Positions 48,480-57,845 of a stretch of DNA of 64,000 nucleotides are shown here, piece after piece. Origin of the DNA: Corynebacterium imitans (GTDB taxonomy: Bacteria; Actinomycetota; Actinomycetes; Mycobacteriales; Mycobacteriaceae); contig NZ_CP009211.1 in NCBI RefSeq assembly GCF_000739455.1, positions 434,001 through 498,000 of the forward strand, read 5' to 3'. The translations under genes and the position numbers were made by a program. How positions within the stretch are numbered: the first letter of the stretch is position 1; the number at the start of each line of letters is the position of its first letter. The notes under the pieces are model-generated. The model made no database searches, was not told the DNA's origin, and worked only from the letters and a program-made list of their open reading frames with translations.

Positions 48480-49224
48480 TCACGTGGTCCGTGGCCTCGC
48501 GGACGTCGGCCGGAGAGTGGTCGAAGCTGTAGGAGTGGTCCGCGATGGCGTGCATGGACATGTCGTTCCACGAGTCGCCGAAGGTGTAGAGCTCCACGTC
48601 GGCGCGGTCGAAGCCGAGGCGCTCGATGAGCTCGATAACGCCCGCGCCCTTCGTGCGGCCCGGGGCCATGATGTCCACGTACTCCTGGTTTTGCGCCACG
48701 GTGTAGTCCCCGTCAAGTGACTCGGCCCAGGCCACGACCTCGCGGCGCAGCGACTCGTTGTCTGGCACCCAGAGCGGCACGACCGCGAACTCGTGCTCCG
48801 GGATGTCGGCGCGGGTCATGGGGGTGAAGTGCTCGGTGAAGTGGCTGATGCCGCCGGTGTTGTCGGCGAAGACGCCGTCGATGGGGCCGATTGTCGTGCC
48901 GTAGACAGCCAGACCGGCGCGCTCGCCGAAGGCGTCGATCGCTTTGTGGAGCACGTCCGTGTCGATGGTGTAGCCGAAGATGAGCTCGCGGTTATCGCCC
49001 GTGGCGGCGGAGGCACCGTTGGAAAGGACCTGGTAGTCGAAGGTCAGCCCGCTGCCGCGCATCCCGTACGCCAGGGCGGAGCGGGAACGGCCGGTGGCGG
49101 AGATGGCGAGGTGGCCGGCCTCGCGCCAGGCCTGGATGGCGGCGAGGTCGGCAGGGGTGAAGCCGCCGTTGGGGTCGCCGGGGTGGTGGAGGGTGCCGTC
49201 GAAGTCAAAGGCCGCGATCTTCAT
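48445..49224 (-). CDS. Cof-type HAD hydrolase
   Basis: The 259-residue haloacid-dehalogenase phosphatase has motif I DFDGT (nucleophile D7, acid D9), motif II ATGRS, a Cof-type cap and motifs III/IV TKGAGV...TFGDSWNDMSM. These enzymes dephosphorylate small phosphosugars or flavin/PLP intermediates; the substrate is not predictable. It ends inside the opposite gene (overlap of 35 bp). Confidence 0.92.
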   Translation of the reverse strand: MKIAAFDFDGTLHHPGDPNGGFTPADLAAIQAWREAGHLAISATGRSRSALAYGMRGSGLTFDYQVLSNGASAATGDNRELIFGYTIDTDVLHKAIDAFGERAGLAVYGTTIGPIDGVFADNTGGISHFTEHFTPMTRADIPEHEFAVVPLWVPDNESLRREVVAWAESLDGDYTVAQNQEYVDIMAPGRTKGAGVIELIERLGFDRADVELYTFGDSWNDMSMHAIADHSYSFDHSPADVREATDHVISRVADALSPR

Positions 49225-49265
49225 ACGGGCAAGTCTACGGGGTGTGCGAAACGGGCTTCGGGAAA

Positions 49266-49340
49266 CGTAGACAGCGCAAGTTGGACAGCGTTTATCCCCG
49301 AAAATCGGCGATAAACGAGCTGCAACTTGCGCTGTTTACG
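49266..49340. repeat. Long imperfect inverted repeat (31-bp arms)
   Basis: The arms 49266-49296 and 49310-49340 pair over 31 positions with about six mismatches. The outer CAGCGCAAGTTG and inner CGTTTATC blocks are perfect. It lies between metI (which ends at 49356) and the HAD gene start (49224), both leftward. It may be the metNIQ terminator, but no U-tract is evident. A MITE-like or REP-like remnant is also possible. Confidence 0.65.
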
Positions 49341-49355
49341 GGGCCCGGCGGACAC

Positions 49356-50036
49356 CTACCGGCGCATGACCTTCTTCGACAGCACGTTGCCCAGCAGCTG
49401 CGCGAGCTGGACGATGAGCACGATGACGATCACGGCCGCCCAGGTCACTTGCGGCTCGAACTGGCGGTAGCCGTAGACGATGGCGAAGTCACCAAGGCCG
49501 CCGCCGCCGATGTAGCCGGCCATCGCGGACATATCGATCACGGCGATGAAGATGAAGGTGTAGCCCAGGATCAGCGGGCCGAGCGCTTCCGGCAGGATGA
49601 CCGAGGTGATGATCTTCCACGGGCCTGCGCCCATGGAGCGGGCCGCCTCGATCACGCCCGGGTCGATTGCCACCAGGTTCTGCTCCACGATGCGGGCCAC
49701 GGTAAACGTGGCGGAGAAACACATGACGAACGTGGCGGCACCGCGGCCGATCGTCGTGCCCACCACGGACAGCGTGATGGGGTAGAGCATGGCGATCATG
49801 ATGATGAACGGGATCGGCCTAAAGAAGTTCACGGCAATGTTGATGATCCAGTACACCGGGGAGCTCTGCAGGATGCCGCCGGGCCGGGTGGTGTAGAGGA
49901 AGATGCCGAGCAGCAGGCCGAAGATGCCGCCGACGACCATGGTGATGCCCACCATCCACAGCGTGTCGCCGATGGATTCGACAAAGGTGGGGCCGAGGCG
50001 GTCCCAGTTGGGCTCGGCGAGGATCATTTCGTTCAT
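49356..50036 (-). CDS. metI: Methionine ABC transporter permease MetI
   Basis: The 226-residue permease has five to six helices and the EAA loop (EAARSMGAGPWKIITSVILPEA) that contacts the ATPase. The opening NEMILAEPNWDRLGPTF and the RPIPFIIMI segment are typical of MetI. It is coupled to metN by a 4-bp overlap. Confidence 0.95.
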   Translation of the reverse strand: MNEMILAEPNWDRLGPTFVESIGDTLWMVGITMVVGGIFGLLLGIFLYTTRPGGILQSSPVYWIINIAVNFFRPIPFIIMIAMLYPITLSVVGTTIGRGAATFVMCFSATFTVARIVEQNLVAIDPGVIEAARSMGAGPWKIITSVILPEALGPLILGYTFIFIAVIDMSAMAGYIGGGGLGDFAIVYGYRQFEPQVTWAAVIVIVLIVQLAQLLGNVLSKKVMRR

Positions 50037-51064
50037 CGGGTGATCTCCTCAATGTCGGTGGTGGACTGCAGGGTGTGGAGGAACTCGTTGATGGCTTCGT
50101 TGTCGCCGTTGAGCCGCACGGTCATCTTGCCAAAGGAGTGCGACTGCAGGGTGGCGATGCCGGCGTGGACCGGCTGGATGCTCACGCCGGCCTCGCGGGC
50201 CTTGGAGGCGGCACCGAAGAAGCCGGAGTCCTCGGAGAGGTCGACGGTGAAGAGGCGGCCGGGTGCGGCGTCGAGAAGCTCTTGTGCCTCGATTTCGTTG
50301 GGGGTGTTGCGCAGGCTGGTGGCCACGAAGCGTTGCGCCACGGCGGTCTGCGGGTCGGAGAAGACCTGGTAGACGCTGCCGTATTCGACCACTTTGCCGG
50401 CCTCCATGACGGCGACTTTGTCGGCGATGGAGCGGATGACGTCCATCTCGTGGGTGATGACCACGATCGTGATGCCGAGCTCTTCGTTGACGCGCCGCAG
50501 CACCTCAAGCACTTCTTGGGTGGTCTCTGGGTCGAGGGCGGAGGTCGCTTCGTCGGCAAGCAGCAGTGAGGGGTTGGTGGCCAGGGCGCGCGCGATGCCG
50601 ACGCGCTGCTTCTGCCCGCCCGAGAGCTGCTCGGGGTAGTTCTTGCCGCGCTCGGCCAGGCCCACGAAGTCGAGCAGTTCCTCGACGCGACGTGCGCGCT
50701 CTTGCTTCTCGACGCCCGCGAGCTTCAATGGGTACTCAATATTGCCAGCGGCAGTACGCGAATTGAAGAGGTTGAACTGCTGGAAGATCATGCCGACGTT
50801 GCGACGGATGCTGCGCAGTTGGCGTTCGGACTTGCCGACGACGTCGGTGCCGTCGAGAAGCAACTGCCCGCCCGTGGGGGCGTCGAGGCCGTTGATCAAG
50901 CGGACCAGCGTGGATTTACCGGCACCCGAGTAGCCGATGACGCCGAGGATCTCGCCCGGCTCAACGGTGAGCGTGACGCCATCGACGGCGGTGACTTCGC
51001 GGTTGCCGGATTTGAAAACCTTGGATACGTCCCGGAACTCGATCCGGGTGCCGGTAGCTGGCAT
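50033..51064 (-). CDS. metN: Methionine ABC transporter ATPase MetN
   Basis: The 343-residue ATPase has Walker A GYSGAGKST, the signature LSGGQKQRVGIARAL, Walker B LLADEATSALDP and a C-terminal NIL domain (about 255-343) that binds methionine and inhibits transport. The start is coupled to the first metQ stop (TAATG overlap). Confidence 0.96.
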   Translation of the reverse strand: MPATGTRIEFRDVSKVFKSGNREVTAVDGVTLTVEPGEILGVIGYSGAGKSTLVRLINGLDAPTGGQLLLDGTDVVGKSERQLRSIRRNVGMIFQQFNLFNSRTAAGNIEYPLKLAGVEKQERARRVEELLDFVGLAERGKNYPEQLSGGQKQRVGIARALATNPSLLLADEATSALDPETTQEVLEVLRRVNEELGITIVVITHEMDVIRSIADKVAVMEAGKVVEYGSVYQVFSDPQTAVAQRFVATSLRNTPNEIEAQELLDAAPGRLFTVDLSEDSGFFGAASKAREAGVSIQPVHAGIATLQSHSFGKMTVRLNGDNEAINEFLHTLQSTTDIEEITR

Positions 51065-51954
51065 TACTTGTACTCCTCCACAAGCTCATCGAGGATCGTG
51101 TTCAGCTCCTCCGGGGAGCGCTTGACCTGCACGGCGGTGCCGTTGGAGTCCTCGTTGAGGGCCTCGGTCACCGCGTCGGACTGCCACGCCTCGACGAGCT
51201 TGGCGTAGGTCTCGTTGTCTACGTCCTCGGCCTTGACGGTGAAGACGTTGATGTAGGGCTCCGCGAGCTCCGAGTTCGGGTCGTCGGCGGCCACAGAGGA
51301 TGCCGGGTCGATGCCGCCGCGCTGCAGCCAGTTGTTGTTGATCACGGCCGGGCGGCCCTCGTTGTACGCGTTCGGCGTCTGGGAGGCGTCGACTGCGACG
51401 ACCTTGACCTTGGAGGCGGCCTCGTCGATGTCGACTGGGGTCGGCGTGAGCTTCGACGTGCCCTCCTTCAGTTCGAGCAGGCCAGCCTGGACCAGCACGT
51501 TGATGGCGCGGCCCTGGTTGGACGGGTCGTTCGGGATGGCCACTTCCTGGCCCTCGATACCGTCGAGGGAGTCGTGGTCCTTCCAGTACAGGCCCAGCAC
51601 GTTGATTTCGCCGGAACCGATGATGCGCAGATCCTCGCCGGAGTCAGCGTTGTACTGTGCCTGGTAGTTGATGGTCTGGAACTTCGAGACCTCCATCTGG
51701 CCCTCGACGTGCGCCGGGTTGACCTGCGGGTACTCGGAGAAGCGGACGATGTCGAGGTCGATGCCGAGCTTTTCAGCTTCGTCCTCGAAGGCGGTCCAGG
51801 CCAGCATGTCAGCATCCGTGGTGCCGATCTTCACGGTGACGGCCTCGCCGTCGGCACCGCCCGCCTCAGAGGCGGAATCGGAGGAGCAGGCCACGAGGCT
51901 GGTCGTGGCGACAACGGAGGCCGCTGCCGCGGCAAGGATACGGTTGAAGCGCAT
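51064..51954 (-). CDS. metQ: MetQ methionine-binding lipoprotein (copy 1)
   Basis: The 296-residue lipoprotein has lipobox LVAC (mature Cys about residue 23) and an NlpA/MetQ fold: VKIGTTDADMLAW, PNDPSNQGRAINVLVQAGLL, and YINVFTVKAED. It feeds D/L-methionine to MetNI. A close paralogue lies directly upstream, 31 bp away, and both are in the same operon. Confidence 0.95.
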   Translation of the reverse strand: MRFNRILAAAAASVVATTSLVACSSDSASEAGGADGEAVTVKIGTTDADMLAWTAFEDEAEKLGIDLDIVRFSEYPQVNPAHVEGQMEVSKFQTINYQAQYNADSGEDLRIIGSGEINVLGLYWKDHDSLDGIEGQEVAIPNDPSNQGRAINVLVQAGLLELKEGTSKLTPTPVDIDEAASKVKVVAVDASQTPNAYNEGRPAVINNNWLQRGGIDPASSVAADDPNSELAEPYINVFTVKAEDVDNETYAKLVEAWQSDAVTEALNEDSNGTAVQVKRSPEELNTILDELVEEYK

Positions 51955-51985
51955 GTGGTTGATTCCTTCGCTTAAAGGGGCGGGG

Positions 51986-52879
51986 TTACTTCTGTTCCTG
52001 CAGGCGCTGCAGAATGTCGTTGAGCTCGTCGGCCTGGCGGGTGACCTCGACGGCGGTGCCGCGGGAGTCCTCCTGGACGGCCTCGGTCACGGCCGGGTCG
52101 TGCCACAGCTCAACCAGCTTGGTGTAGGTCGGGTTGTCCTTGTCCTCGGCGCGAGCGGCGAAGACGTTGATGTAGGGCTCGCCCTGCTCGGAGCCCGGAT
52201 CGTCCTGGAAGATTGCGTCGCCCGGCTCGATGCCAGCGCGGTCCAACCAGGAGTTGTTGATGATCGCCGGGCGGCCCTCGCCGTATGCCGACGGGGTCTG
52301 GGAGGCATCCACCGGCACGACGGAGACCTTGGACGCCTCAGCGTCGATGTCCACTGGAGCCGGGGCGAGCTCGTCTGCGCCGTCCTTCAGCTTGAGCAGG
52401 CCAGCCTGGACCAGCACGTTGATGGCGCGGCCCTGGTTGGTGTCGTCGTTCGGGATGGCGACCTCTTCGCCCTCAATGCCGTCGAGGGAGTCGTGGTCCT
52501 TCCAGAACAGGGCCAGCGGGTAGATCTCGGAGGAGCCGACGATCTGCAGGTCATTGCCGGAGTCCGCGTTGTAGGACGCCAGGTAGAGGATGTGCTGGAA
52601 CTTGTTCAGATCCAGCTCGCCCTGCGCGAGCGCCTCGTTGACCGGCGCGTAGTCGGAGAACTGGACGATGTCCAGGTCGATGCCCTCCTCCGCGGCCAGG
52701 TCGGAGAAGACGGACCAGGCCTTCTGGTCGGCGTCGGTGGTGCCGATCTTGACGGTGACGTTCTCGTCGCCGCCGGCCTCGTTGTTGGTGGCGTCGTCCG
52801 ACTCGGTGGAGCAGGCGACGAGGCTGGTGGCGGCGAGAGCGGAGGCCGCGATCGTGGCGATGGTGCGCGAGATACGCAT
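51986..52879 (-). CDS. MetQ-like lipoprotein (copy 2)
   Basis: The 297-residue paralogue of the next gene has lipobox LVAC and the same blocks (VKIGTTDADQKAW, PNDDTNQGRAINVLVQAGLL, GEPYINVFAARAED). By eye, about half of positions match copy 1. I chose ATG 52879 because AAGGAGA precedes it and the signal peptide starts there. Being first in the operon it is probably the most expressed. Different substrate preference, for example methionine sulfoxide or dipeptide versus methionine, is possible. Confidence 0.92.
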   Translation of the reverse strand: MRISRTIATIAASALAATSLVACSTESDDATNNEAGGDENVTVKIGTTDADQKAWSVFSDLAAEEGIDLDIVQFSDYAPVNEALAQGELDLNKFQHILYLASYNADSGNDLQIVGSSEIYPLALFWKDHDSLDGIEGEEVAIPNDDTNQGRAINVLVQAGLLKLKDGADELAPAPVDIDAEASKVSVVPVDASQTPSAYGEGRPAIINNSWLDRAGIEPGDAIFQDDPGSEQGEPYINVFAARAEDKDNPTYTKLVELWHDPAVTEAVQEDSRGTAVEVTRQADELNDILQRLQEQK

Positions 52880-52979
52880 GGAGTCTCCTTTGTTGAGTAC
52901 GGGAATTGTTGACGGATAGAAATCTAGCACCCAATGTACCGCTTAGTCTATTTTCGCGGGATACTGCTTACTAAGCTGT

Positions 52980-54002
52980 CTATCTTGTCTTTGGGATTGG
53001 TCCATGCGTATCTTTGCGAGCTGTGTTTGCTTCGGCATTTTGCGCGTCCGTTGCAATGCGACGCAGTGCGTCGCGCAGATGGTCGGCTTCGGGGCTGTAA
53101 TCCATGAGTAGTTGAGTGTCTAAATCGCGACATACCCAGAGCAAATGCCATGCAAGATCGTCCCAGTCCGGCGCACCGGTGATGAAGCTAGAGCCGTGAT
53201 CAGTAGCTTCGATCTCTGAGCGGTACGAGGAGGGGATTCGGGCGGCGACCTCTTCCGGTGCCGCTGTGAGTTGGACGCGAGCCACGCAGCTGAAACGTTG
53301 CGCGATATTGGTGCTTAAAGCTGGAGGTGGGGCTGCGCGAGGGCTAAACGTCCATGTAGTGACGTGGGGCTCTGCTATCCGGTCGAGTCGGAACGTTCGC
53401 CAGTCGTTGCGGCCTCTGTCGAAGGCTTGGAGGTACCAGTACTCTCCTTGGGTTAAGAGCTTGGCTGGCTCAACCTCGCGCTCCGTAGGGGTGGCGGACG
53501 GTTTGTGGTACGTAAAGCGCACCAGTACGTGATCTCGGAGAGCGTTGGTGAGCTGCTGGAGCAGCTTTAGATTGCTTTTTTGTTGTTGCTGGGTAGTGGA
53601 ACCCTCGTGATTGAGTGTGGCCGAGGCGCCTGTGAGCGTATGCGTGATGGCTCGCAGGCGTGGCGGCATGACGTGGTCGAGTTTGGTAAGGGCTCGGAAT
53701 GCGGCCTCGCCGAATTCGTCGGTGCCGGAAAGGGCGTTCATACGCAGACTGGCCACGAGTGCGATGGCTTCGGAATCGTCGAGCAGGAGTGGCGGTAGAT
53801 GTCGGCCTGCGCCGAGCTGATAGCCGCCGTCAAGACCGCGGCTCGAATGGACTGGATAACCGAGGTCTCGCAAGCGAGTGATGTCTCTGCGAACCGTGCG
53901 TTCCGTGACGCCGAGTTTCGCTGCGAGCTCGTGTGCCTGCCAAGTGGCGCGCGCTTGCAAGAGTCCGAGGAGTTGGAGGGCTCGCTGTGTTGTATCCGCC
54001 AT
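52980..54002 (-). CDS. WYL-domain transcription regulator
   Basis: The 340-residue regulator begins with a DeoR-like winged helix (ALQLLGLLQARATWQAHELAAKLGVTERTVRRDITRL). It is followed by a WYL domain (HVLVRFTYHKPS...EYWYLQAFDRGRNDWRTFRLDRI) that usually binds a ligand or nucleic acid. It is divergent from a DinB/DUF664 gene, which it may control. ATG 54002 is chosen; an in-frame GTG at 54020 is possible. Confidence 0.92.
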   Translation of the reverse strand: MADTTQRALQLLGLLQARATWQAHELAAKLGVTERTVRRDITRLRDLGYPVHSSRGLDGGYQLGAGRHLPPLLLDDSEAIALVASLRMNALSGTDEFGEAAFRALTKLDHVMPPRLRAITHTLTGASATLNHEGSTTQQQQKSNLKLLQQLTNALRDHVLVRFTYHKPSATPTEREVEPAKLLTQGEYWYLQAFDRGRNDWRTFRLDRIAEPHVTTWTFSPRAAPPPALSTNIAQRFSCVARVQLTAAPEEVAARIPSSYRSEIEATDHGSSFITGAPDWDDLAWHLLWVCRDLDTQLLMDYSPEADHLRDALRRIATDAQNAEANTARKDTHGPIPKTR

Positions 54003-54090
54003 TGCTCTATTGTGCTTCACACTGCGGACAAGAGCTGTCCGGAAGGTATTTTAGGGTATCGGTGTCATCGTTCGACAGAAAGGAAACCTG

Positions 54091-54648
54091 ATGTACTTCC
54101 CGCGCAAGGACAATGAGCTGGATACTCTGTGCAACTACCTCGATGCGCAACTCGATGCGGTCCGTGCCAGCGCCTACGGGCTTGATGATGCCGCTGCGCG
54201 CCGCACACCACTGCGTAGTGATCTGAGTGTCAGTGGCATTCTCAAACACGTCACGTTTGTGATGGCACAGTCGCTCTCCCGAGCCGGAAACGAAGGTTAC
54301 AAGGATGCGGCTGTGGACTTTGTCTCGAGCTTTGTGCCGACCGAGGAAGAAGTGCTGGAGGTTTTGTTGGAGCGCTTCGATGTGGTTCGTGCTGACTTTA
54401 TGCAGATGAGTCGTGGCGGCGACTTGGAGGCGGAGCTGCCTGTCGGCCCCTTCCCCTGGTATGGCATGGATGAGGCGCGTCCGGCGAAGCTGCGTTACCT
54501 CTATGTGCACTATGTGGAAGAGTTCGCGCGGCATGCGGGACATGCGGACATCATGCGCGAGGAACTCGATGGCGCGCAGGCGGCTGAGCTTCTTGCCGCA
54601 ACCGAGGGGTGGGAGCCTAACGAGTACGTCACCCCCTGGGCGAAGTAG
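54091..54648 (+). CDS. DinB/DUF664 family protein (mycothiol-transferase-like)
   Basis: The 185-residue four-helix-bundle protein has metal-ligand histidines in GILKHVTFV and in VEEFARHAGHADIMREELDG, the DUF664/DinB_2 pattern. Actinobacterial members act as mycothiol-dependent S-transferases; this role is inferred. It is divergent from the WYL regulator. Confidence 0.88.
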   Translation: MYFPRKDNELDTLCNYLDAQLDAVRASAYGLDDAAARRTPLRSDLSVSGILKHVTFVMAQSLSRAGNEGYKDAAVDFVSSFVPTEEEVLEVLLERFDVVRADFMQMSRGGDLEAELPVGPFPWYGMDEARPAKLRYLYVHYVEEFARHAGHADIMREELDGAQAAELLAATEGWEPNEYVTPWAK

Positions 54649-54655
54649 CACGGAG

Positions 54656-54680
54656 GTTCGAAGCCTGTTAGCGTTTCGAA
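54656..54680 (+). promoter_or_regulatory. Paired TTCGAA sites before dnaE2, possible SOS control
   Basis: TTCGAA occurs at 54657-54662 and 54675-54680, the second touching the dnaE2 start. Half-sites of this kind make LexA boxes, but the spacing of 12 bp does not fit the corynebacterial consensus (TCGAA-N6-TTCGA). Treat as tentative. Confidence 0.3.
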
Positions 54681-54681
54681 C

Positions 54682-57600
54682 ATGCGATTCAATGGAGGCG
54701 CGCCACTTTCGTGGTCCAAGCTGGAGCGGATTCTCTCCGGCAGGGAGACGGCTGCACCTGTGCCGGTGCAGCATACCGCGCCTGCTCAGAGCCCGCAGCG
54801 CGTGTCGAGCACCTCGCGCGTCCCGTTCGCCGAGCTCCACGCCGTGAGCGCCTACAACTTCCTCTCGGGTGCGAGCGAGCCGGAGGAGATGGTCGCGCGA
54901 GCCGCGGCACTGGGCGTCGAGACGCTCGCGCTGCTGGACAGGGACGGTTTTTACGGGGCGGTAAAGTTCGCGGAGGCCGCCGCGGCTGCAGGAGTGGGTA
55001 CCGTCTTCGGCGCGGAGCTGACCCTGGACGGGCGCGTCCTCCCCGTCATCGCACGCGGGCCCGAGGGCTACAAGCGCCTGTCGCACCTCATGGCGGAGGC
55101 GCACATGGCAACGCGCGAGAAGGATAAGGTGGCCTACCCGCCGTTGGAGCTGATCGGCGAGGAACTCGGCGGGACCTGCGTGGTGCTGGCGGGCTGGCAG
55201 TGGGCAGAGGAAAAGGGTGCCATCGATCGTCTGGTCGATGCGTTCGGGCCCGGAAACGTCGTGCGCGAGTATGAAGCGTCCATGACCCCGCAAGACGCGG
55301 AGCGCCACGAGCTATTAGACCGATTCGACGCGCTGCCCGCCATCGTGACCGCAGCGCCGGGCGCGGCCACCCGTGCACACGCACGCCTCGCGCAGGCGAA
55401 GTGCGCGCTGGCCAGGCGCGACTCCCTGGCCCAGGCGAACGGGCACCTGCACCCGATGGGCGCGAACTGGCTGCGCTCCGGCGAGCAGCTTTTACGCATG
55501 CTCCCCGGGTGCGAGGACAAACTGGCCTACACGCTCGAGCTTGCTCGAGCGTGCGCGTTCACGCTCAACTTGGTTGCCCCGGAGCTGCCGCGCTTTGCCA
55601 CCCCGGATGGGCGCAGCGAGATGGAGCACCTGCGCGCACTCACCCTCGCCAGCGCGAAGCTGCGCTACGCCGCCTGGCCCGATGAGGTACGAAACAGGGC
55701 ACTCACGCAGATCCGCTACGAGCTAGACGTGATCGAGGAGCTGAACTTCCCCGGCTACTTCCTCATCGTCCACGACTTCGTGGAGTTCTGCCGCCGCGAA
55801 AACATCCTCTGCCAGGGCAGGGGCTCGGCGGCGAACTCGGCGGTCTGCTTCGCACTCGGCATTACGAACGCGGAGCCGATTTCGGCTGGGCTGCTCTTCG
55901 AGCGCTTCTTGTCCCCGGACCGGGAGGGCCCGCCGGATATCGATATCGACATCGAGTCCGGCCGGCGCGAGGAGGTCATCCAGTACGTTTACGCCAAGTA
56001 CGGGCGCGACAACGCCGCGCAGGTGGCCAACGTGATCACGTACCGCCGCAAGGGCGCGGTGCGTGACGCGGCGCGTGCGCTGGGGTACGCCCAGGGGGCG
56101 GCGGATGGGTGGGCGAAGGGGGTGGAGGAGGTGCCGCGTGGCGTCGAGAAGCTTGCGGCACAGTTCGAGGGCCAACCCCGCCACCTGGGGATCCATTCGG
56201 GAGGCATGGTGATCTGCGACCGCCCCATCGCCGACGTGGTGCCCGTGGAGTGGGCGCGTATGGAGGGCCGCTCGGTGGTGCAGTGGGACAAGGACGACTG
56301 TGCGTCGGCCGGGCTGGTGAAGTTCGACATGCTGGGCCTGGGCATGCTCGAGGCGCTGCACCACATGATCGACCTGGTGCGCGACACCACCGGCCGCGAG
56401 GTCCGCTTGTGGGAGCTTTCGCTTGACGACGCCCGCGTGTACGACATGCTCTGCCGCGCCGATGCCGTCGGCGTCTTCCAGGTGGAATCACGCGCCCAGC
56501 TCGGCACCCTGCCCCGGCTGAAACCGCGCGTGTTCTTCGACCTGGTCGTCGAGGTCGCGCTGATCCGCCCCGGGCCGATCCAGGGCGGGTCCGTCCACCC
56601 CTACCTGCGCAGGCGCGATGGGCTCGAAGCGGTGCAGTTTGACCACCCCGTGCTGGAGAAAGCGCTGGGCAAAACGCTCGGCATCCCCTTGTTCCAGGAG
56701 CAGCTCATGCAGGTCGCGGTGGATGCCGCGGGCTTTTCCGGCCGAGAGGCGGACGCGTTGCGTCGCGCGATGGGCTCGAAGCGCTCACCGGCGAAGATGG
56801 CGGCGCTCAAAGCCCGCTTCTTCCGCGGCTGCTGGGAGACCAACCAGATCGGCGAGGAGGTGGCGGAGAAGCTGTGGGCCAAGATCGTCGCCTTTGCCGC
56901 CTACGGGTTCCCGGAGTCGCACTCGCAGTCCTTTGCCTCGCTGGTGTACTTCTCCGCGTGGTTCAAGTGTTACTACCCGGCGCAGTTTTGCGTGGGCCTT
57001 TTGCGCGCCCAGCCGATGGGTTTCTACTCGCCGCAGTCGCTGATCCAGGACGCGCGGCGCCACGGGGTGCGTGTGCTGCCGGTGAGCGTGAACGAGTCCG
57101 GCTGCGAGGCGCGCTGCCTGGACAACGAGACGATCCGGGTGGGGCTCAACCTGGTGCGCGGCTTAGGCGAGGCGGCCGCCGAGCGCATCGAGGCCGCCCA
57201 ACCCTTCAGCGGGATCCCGGACCTGTCGCGCCGGGCGGGACTCAAGATGGAGCAGGTGGAGGCCTTGGCGCGCGCCGGGGCGCTGGACTGCTTCGACGTG
57301 GATCGCAGGCAAGCACTGTGGCAGGCGGGCGTGGCCGCCACCGAGCGTAACGGGATGCTGCCCGGGCTCTCCGCGATCAGCGCTCCCGCGCTGCCGGGGA
57401 TGAACGCCTTCGAGCTGCTCGCCGCCGACGTTGCCGCAACTGGGGTGACCCCGCAGATGCAGCCGATGGAGGCGCTGCGCGAGCAGCTGCAGGCTGCGGG
57501 CATCATGCGCGCGGCGGATCTGAAGGGCGTAGAAGACGGCACGCGCGTGCGCATCGCCGGAGTGGTGACGCACAGGCAGCGTCCGAACACGGCCCAGGGC

Positions 57601-57819
57601 CTGACCTTCTTAGGGATGGAGGACGAGACGGGGCTGCTCAACGTGATGGTCTCGCCTGGGCTGTGGAAGAAGCAGCGGGTGCTCGCGCGCACGGCGCGGG
57701 CGCTGATTGTGCGCGGCATCGTGCAAAACGCGACGGGCGCGGTCAGCGTGGTGGCTGACAAGCTCGAGCCGCTCGAGCTGGCCGAGTGGTTCTCGCGCGG
57801 CTCGCGTGACTTCCGGTAG
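54682..57819 (+). CDS. dnaE2: Error-prone DNA polymerase III alpha subunit DnaE2
   Basis: The 1,045-residue C-family polymerase begins with a PHP domain whose first motif is degraded (ELHAVSAYNFLSGAS; usual H-x-H is lost). The palm carries the catalytic PDIDIDIES, and the fingers and OB-fold region (GTRVRIAGVVTHRQRP) follow. It is shorter than DnaE1 and ends without the tau-binding tail, as in DnaE2. It performs lesion bypass with ImuA'/ImuB, whose genes lie 7 kb upstream in this window. Confidence 0.95.
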   Translation: MRFNGGAPLSWSKLERILSGRETAAPVPVQHTAPAQSPQRVSSTSRVPFAELHAVSAYNFLSGASEPEEMVARAAALGVETLALLDRDGFYGAVKFAEAAAAAGVGTVFGAELTLDGRVLPVIARGPEGYKRLSHLMAEAHMATREKDKVAYPPLELIGEELGGTCVVLAGWQWAEEKGAIDRLVDAFGPGNVVREYEASMTPQDAERHELLDRFDALPAIVTAAPGAATRAHARLAQAKCALARRDSLAQANGHLHPMGANWLRSGEQLLRMLPGCEDKLAYTLELARACAFTLNLVAPELPRFATPDGRSEMEHLRALTLASAKLRYAAWPDEVRNRALTQIRYELDVIEELNFPGYFLIVHDFVEFCRRENILCQGRGSAANSAVCFALGITNAEPISAGLLFERFLSPDREGPPDIDIDIESGRREEVIQYVYAKYGRDNAAQVANVITYRRKGAVRDAARALGYAQGAADGWAKGVEEVPRGVEKLAAQFEGQPRHLGIHSGGMVICDRPIADVVPVEWARMEGRSVVQWDKDDCASAGLVKFDMLGLGMLEALHHMIDLVRDTTGREVRLWELSLDDARVYDMLCRADAVGVFQVESRAQLGTLPRLKPRVFFDLVVEVALIRPGPIQGGSVHPYLRRRDGLEAVQFDHPVLEKALGKTLGIPLFQEQLMQVAVDAAGFSGREADALRRAMGSKRSPAKMAALKARFFRGCWETNQIGEEVAEKLWAKIVAFAAYGFPESHSQSFASLVYFSAWFKCYYPAQFCVGLLRAQPMGFYSPQSLIQDARRHGVRVLPVSVNESGCEARCLDNETIRVGLNLVRGLGEAAAERIEAAQPFSGIPDLSRRAGLKMEQVEALARAGALDCFDVDRRQALWQAGVAATERNGMLPGLSAISAPALPGMNAFELLAADVAATGVTPQMQPMEALREQLQAAGIMRAADLKGVEDGTRVRIAGVVTHRQRPNTAQGLTFLGMEDETGLLNVMVSPGLWKKQRVLARTARALIVRGIVQNATGAVSVVADKLEPLELAEWFSRGSRDFR

Positions 57820-57845
57820 GGGAGCGGTGTCGTAAACTCGTGAAT

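Noticed and set aside
52880..52979. McbR operator upstream of the met operon
   Set aside because: No TAGAC-N6-GTCTA palindrome is present in this gap, although methionine uptake genes are often McbR targets.
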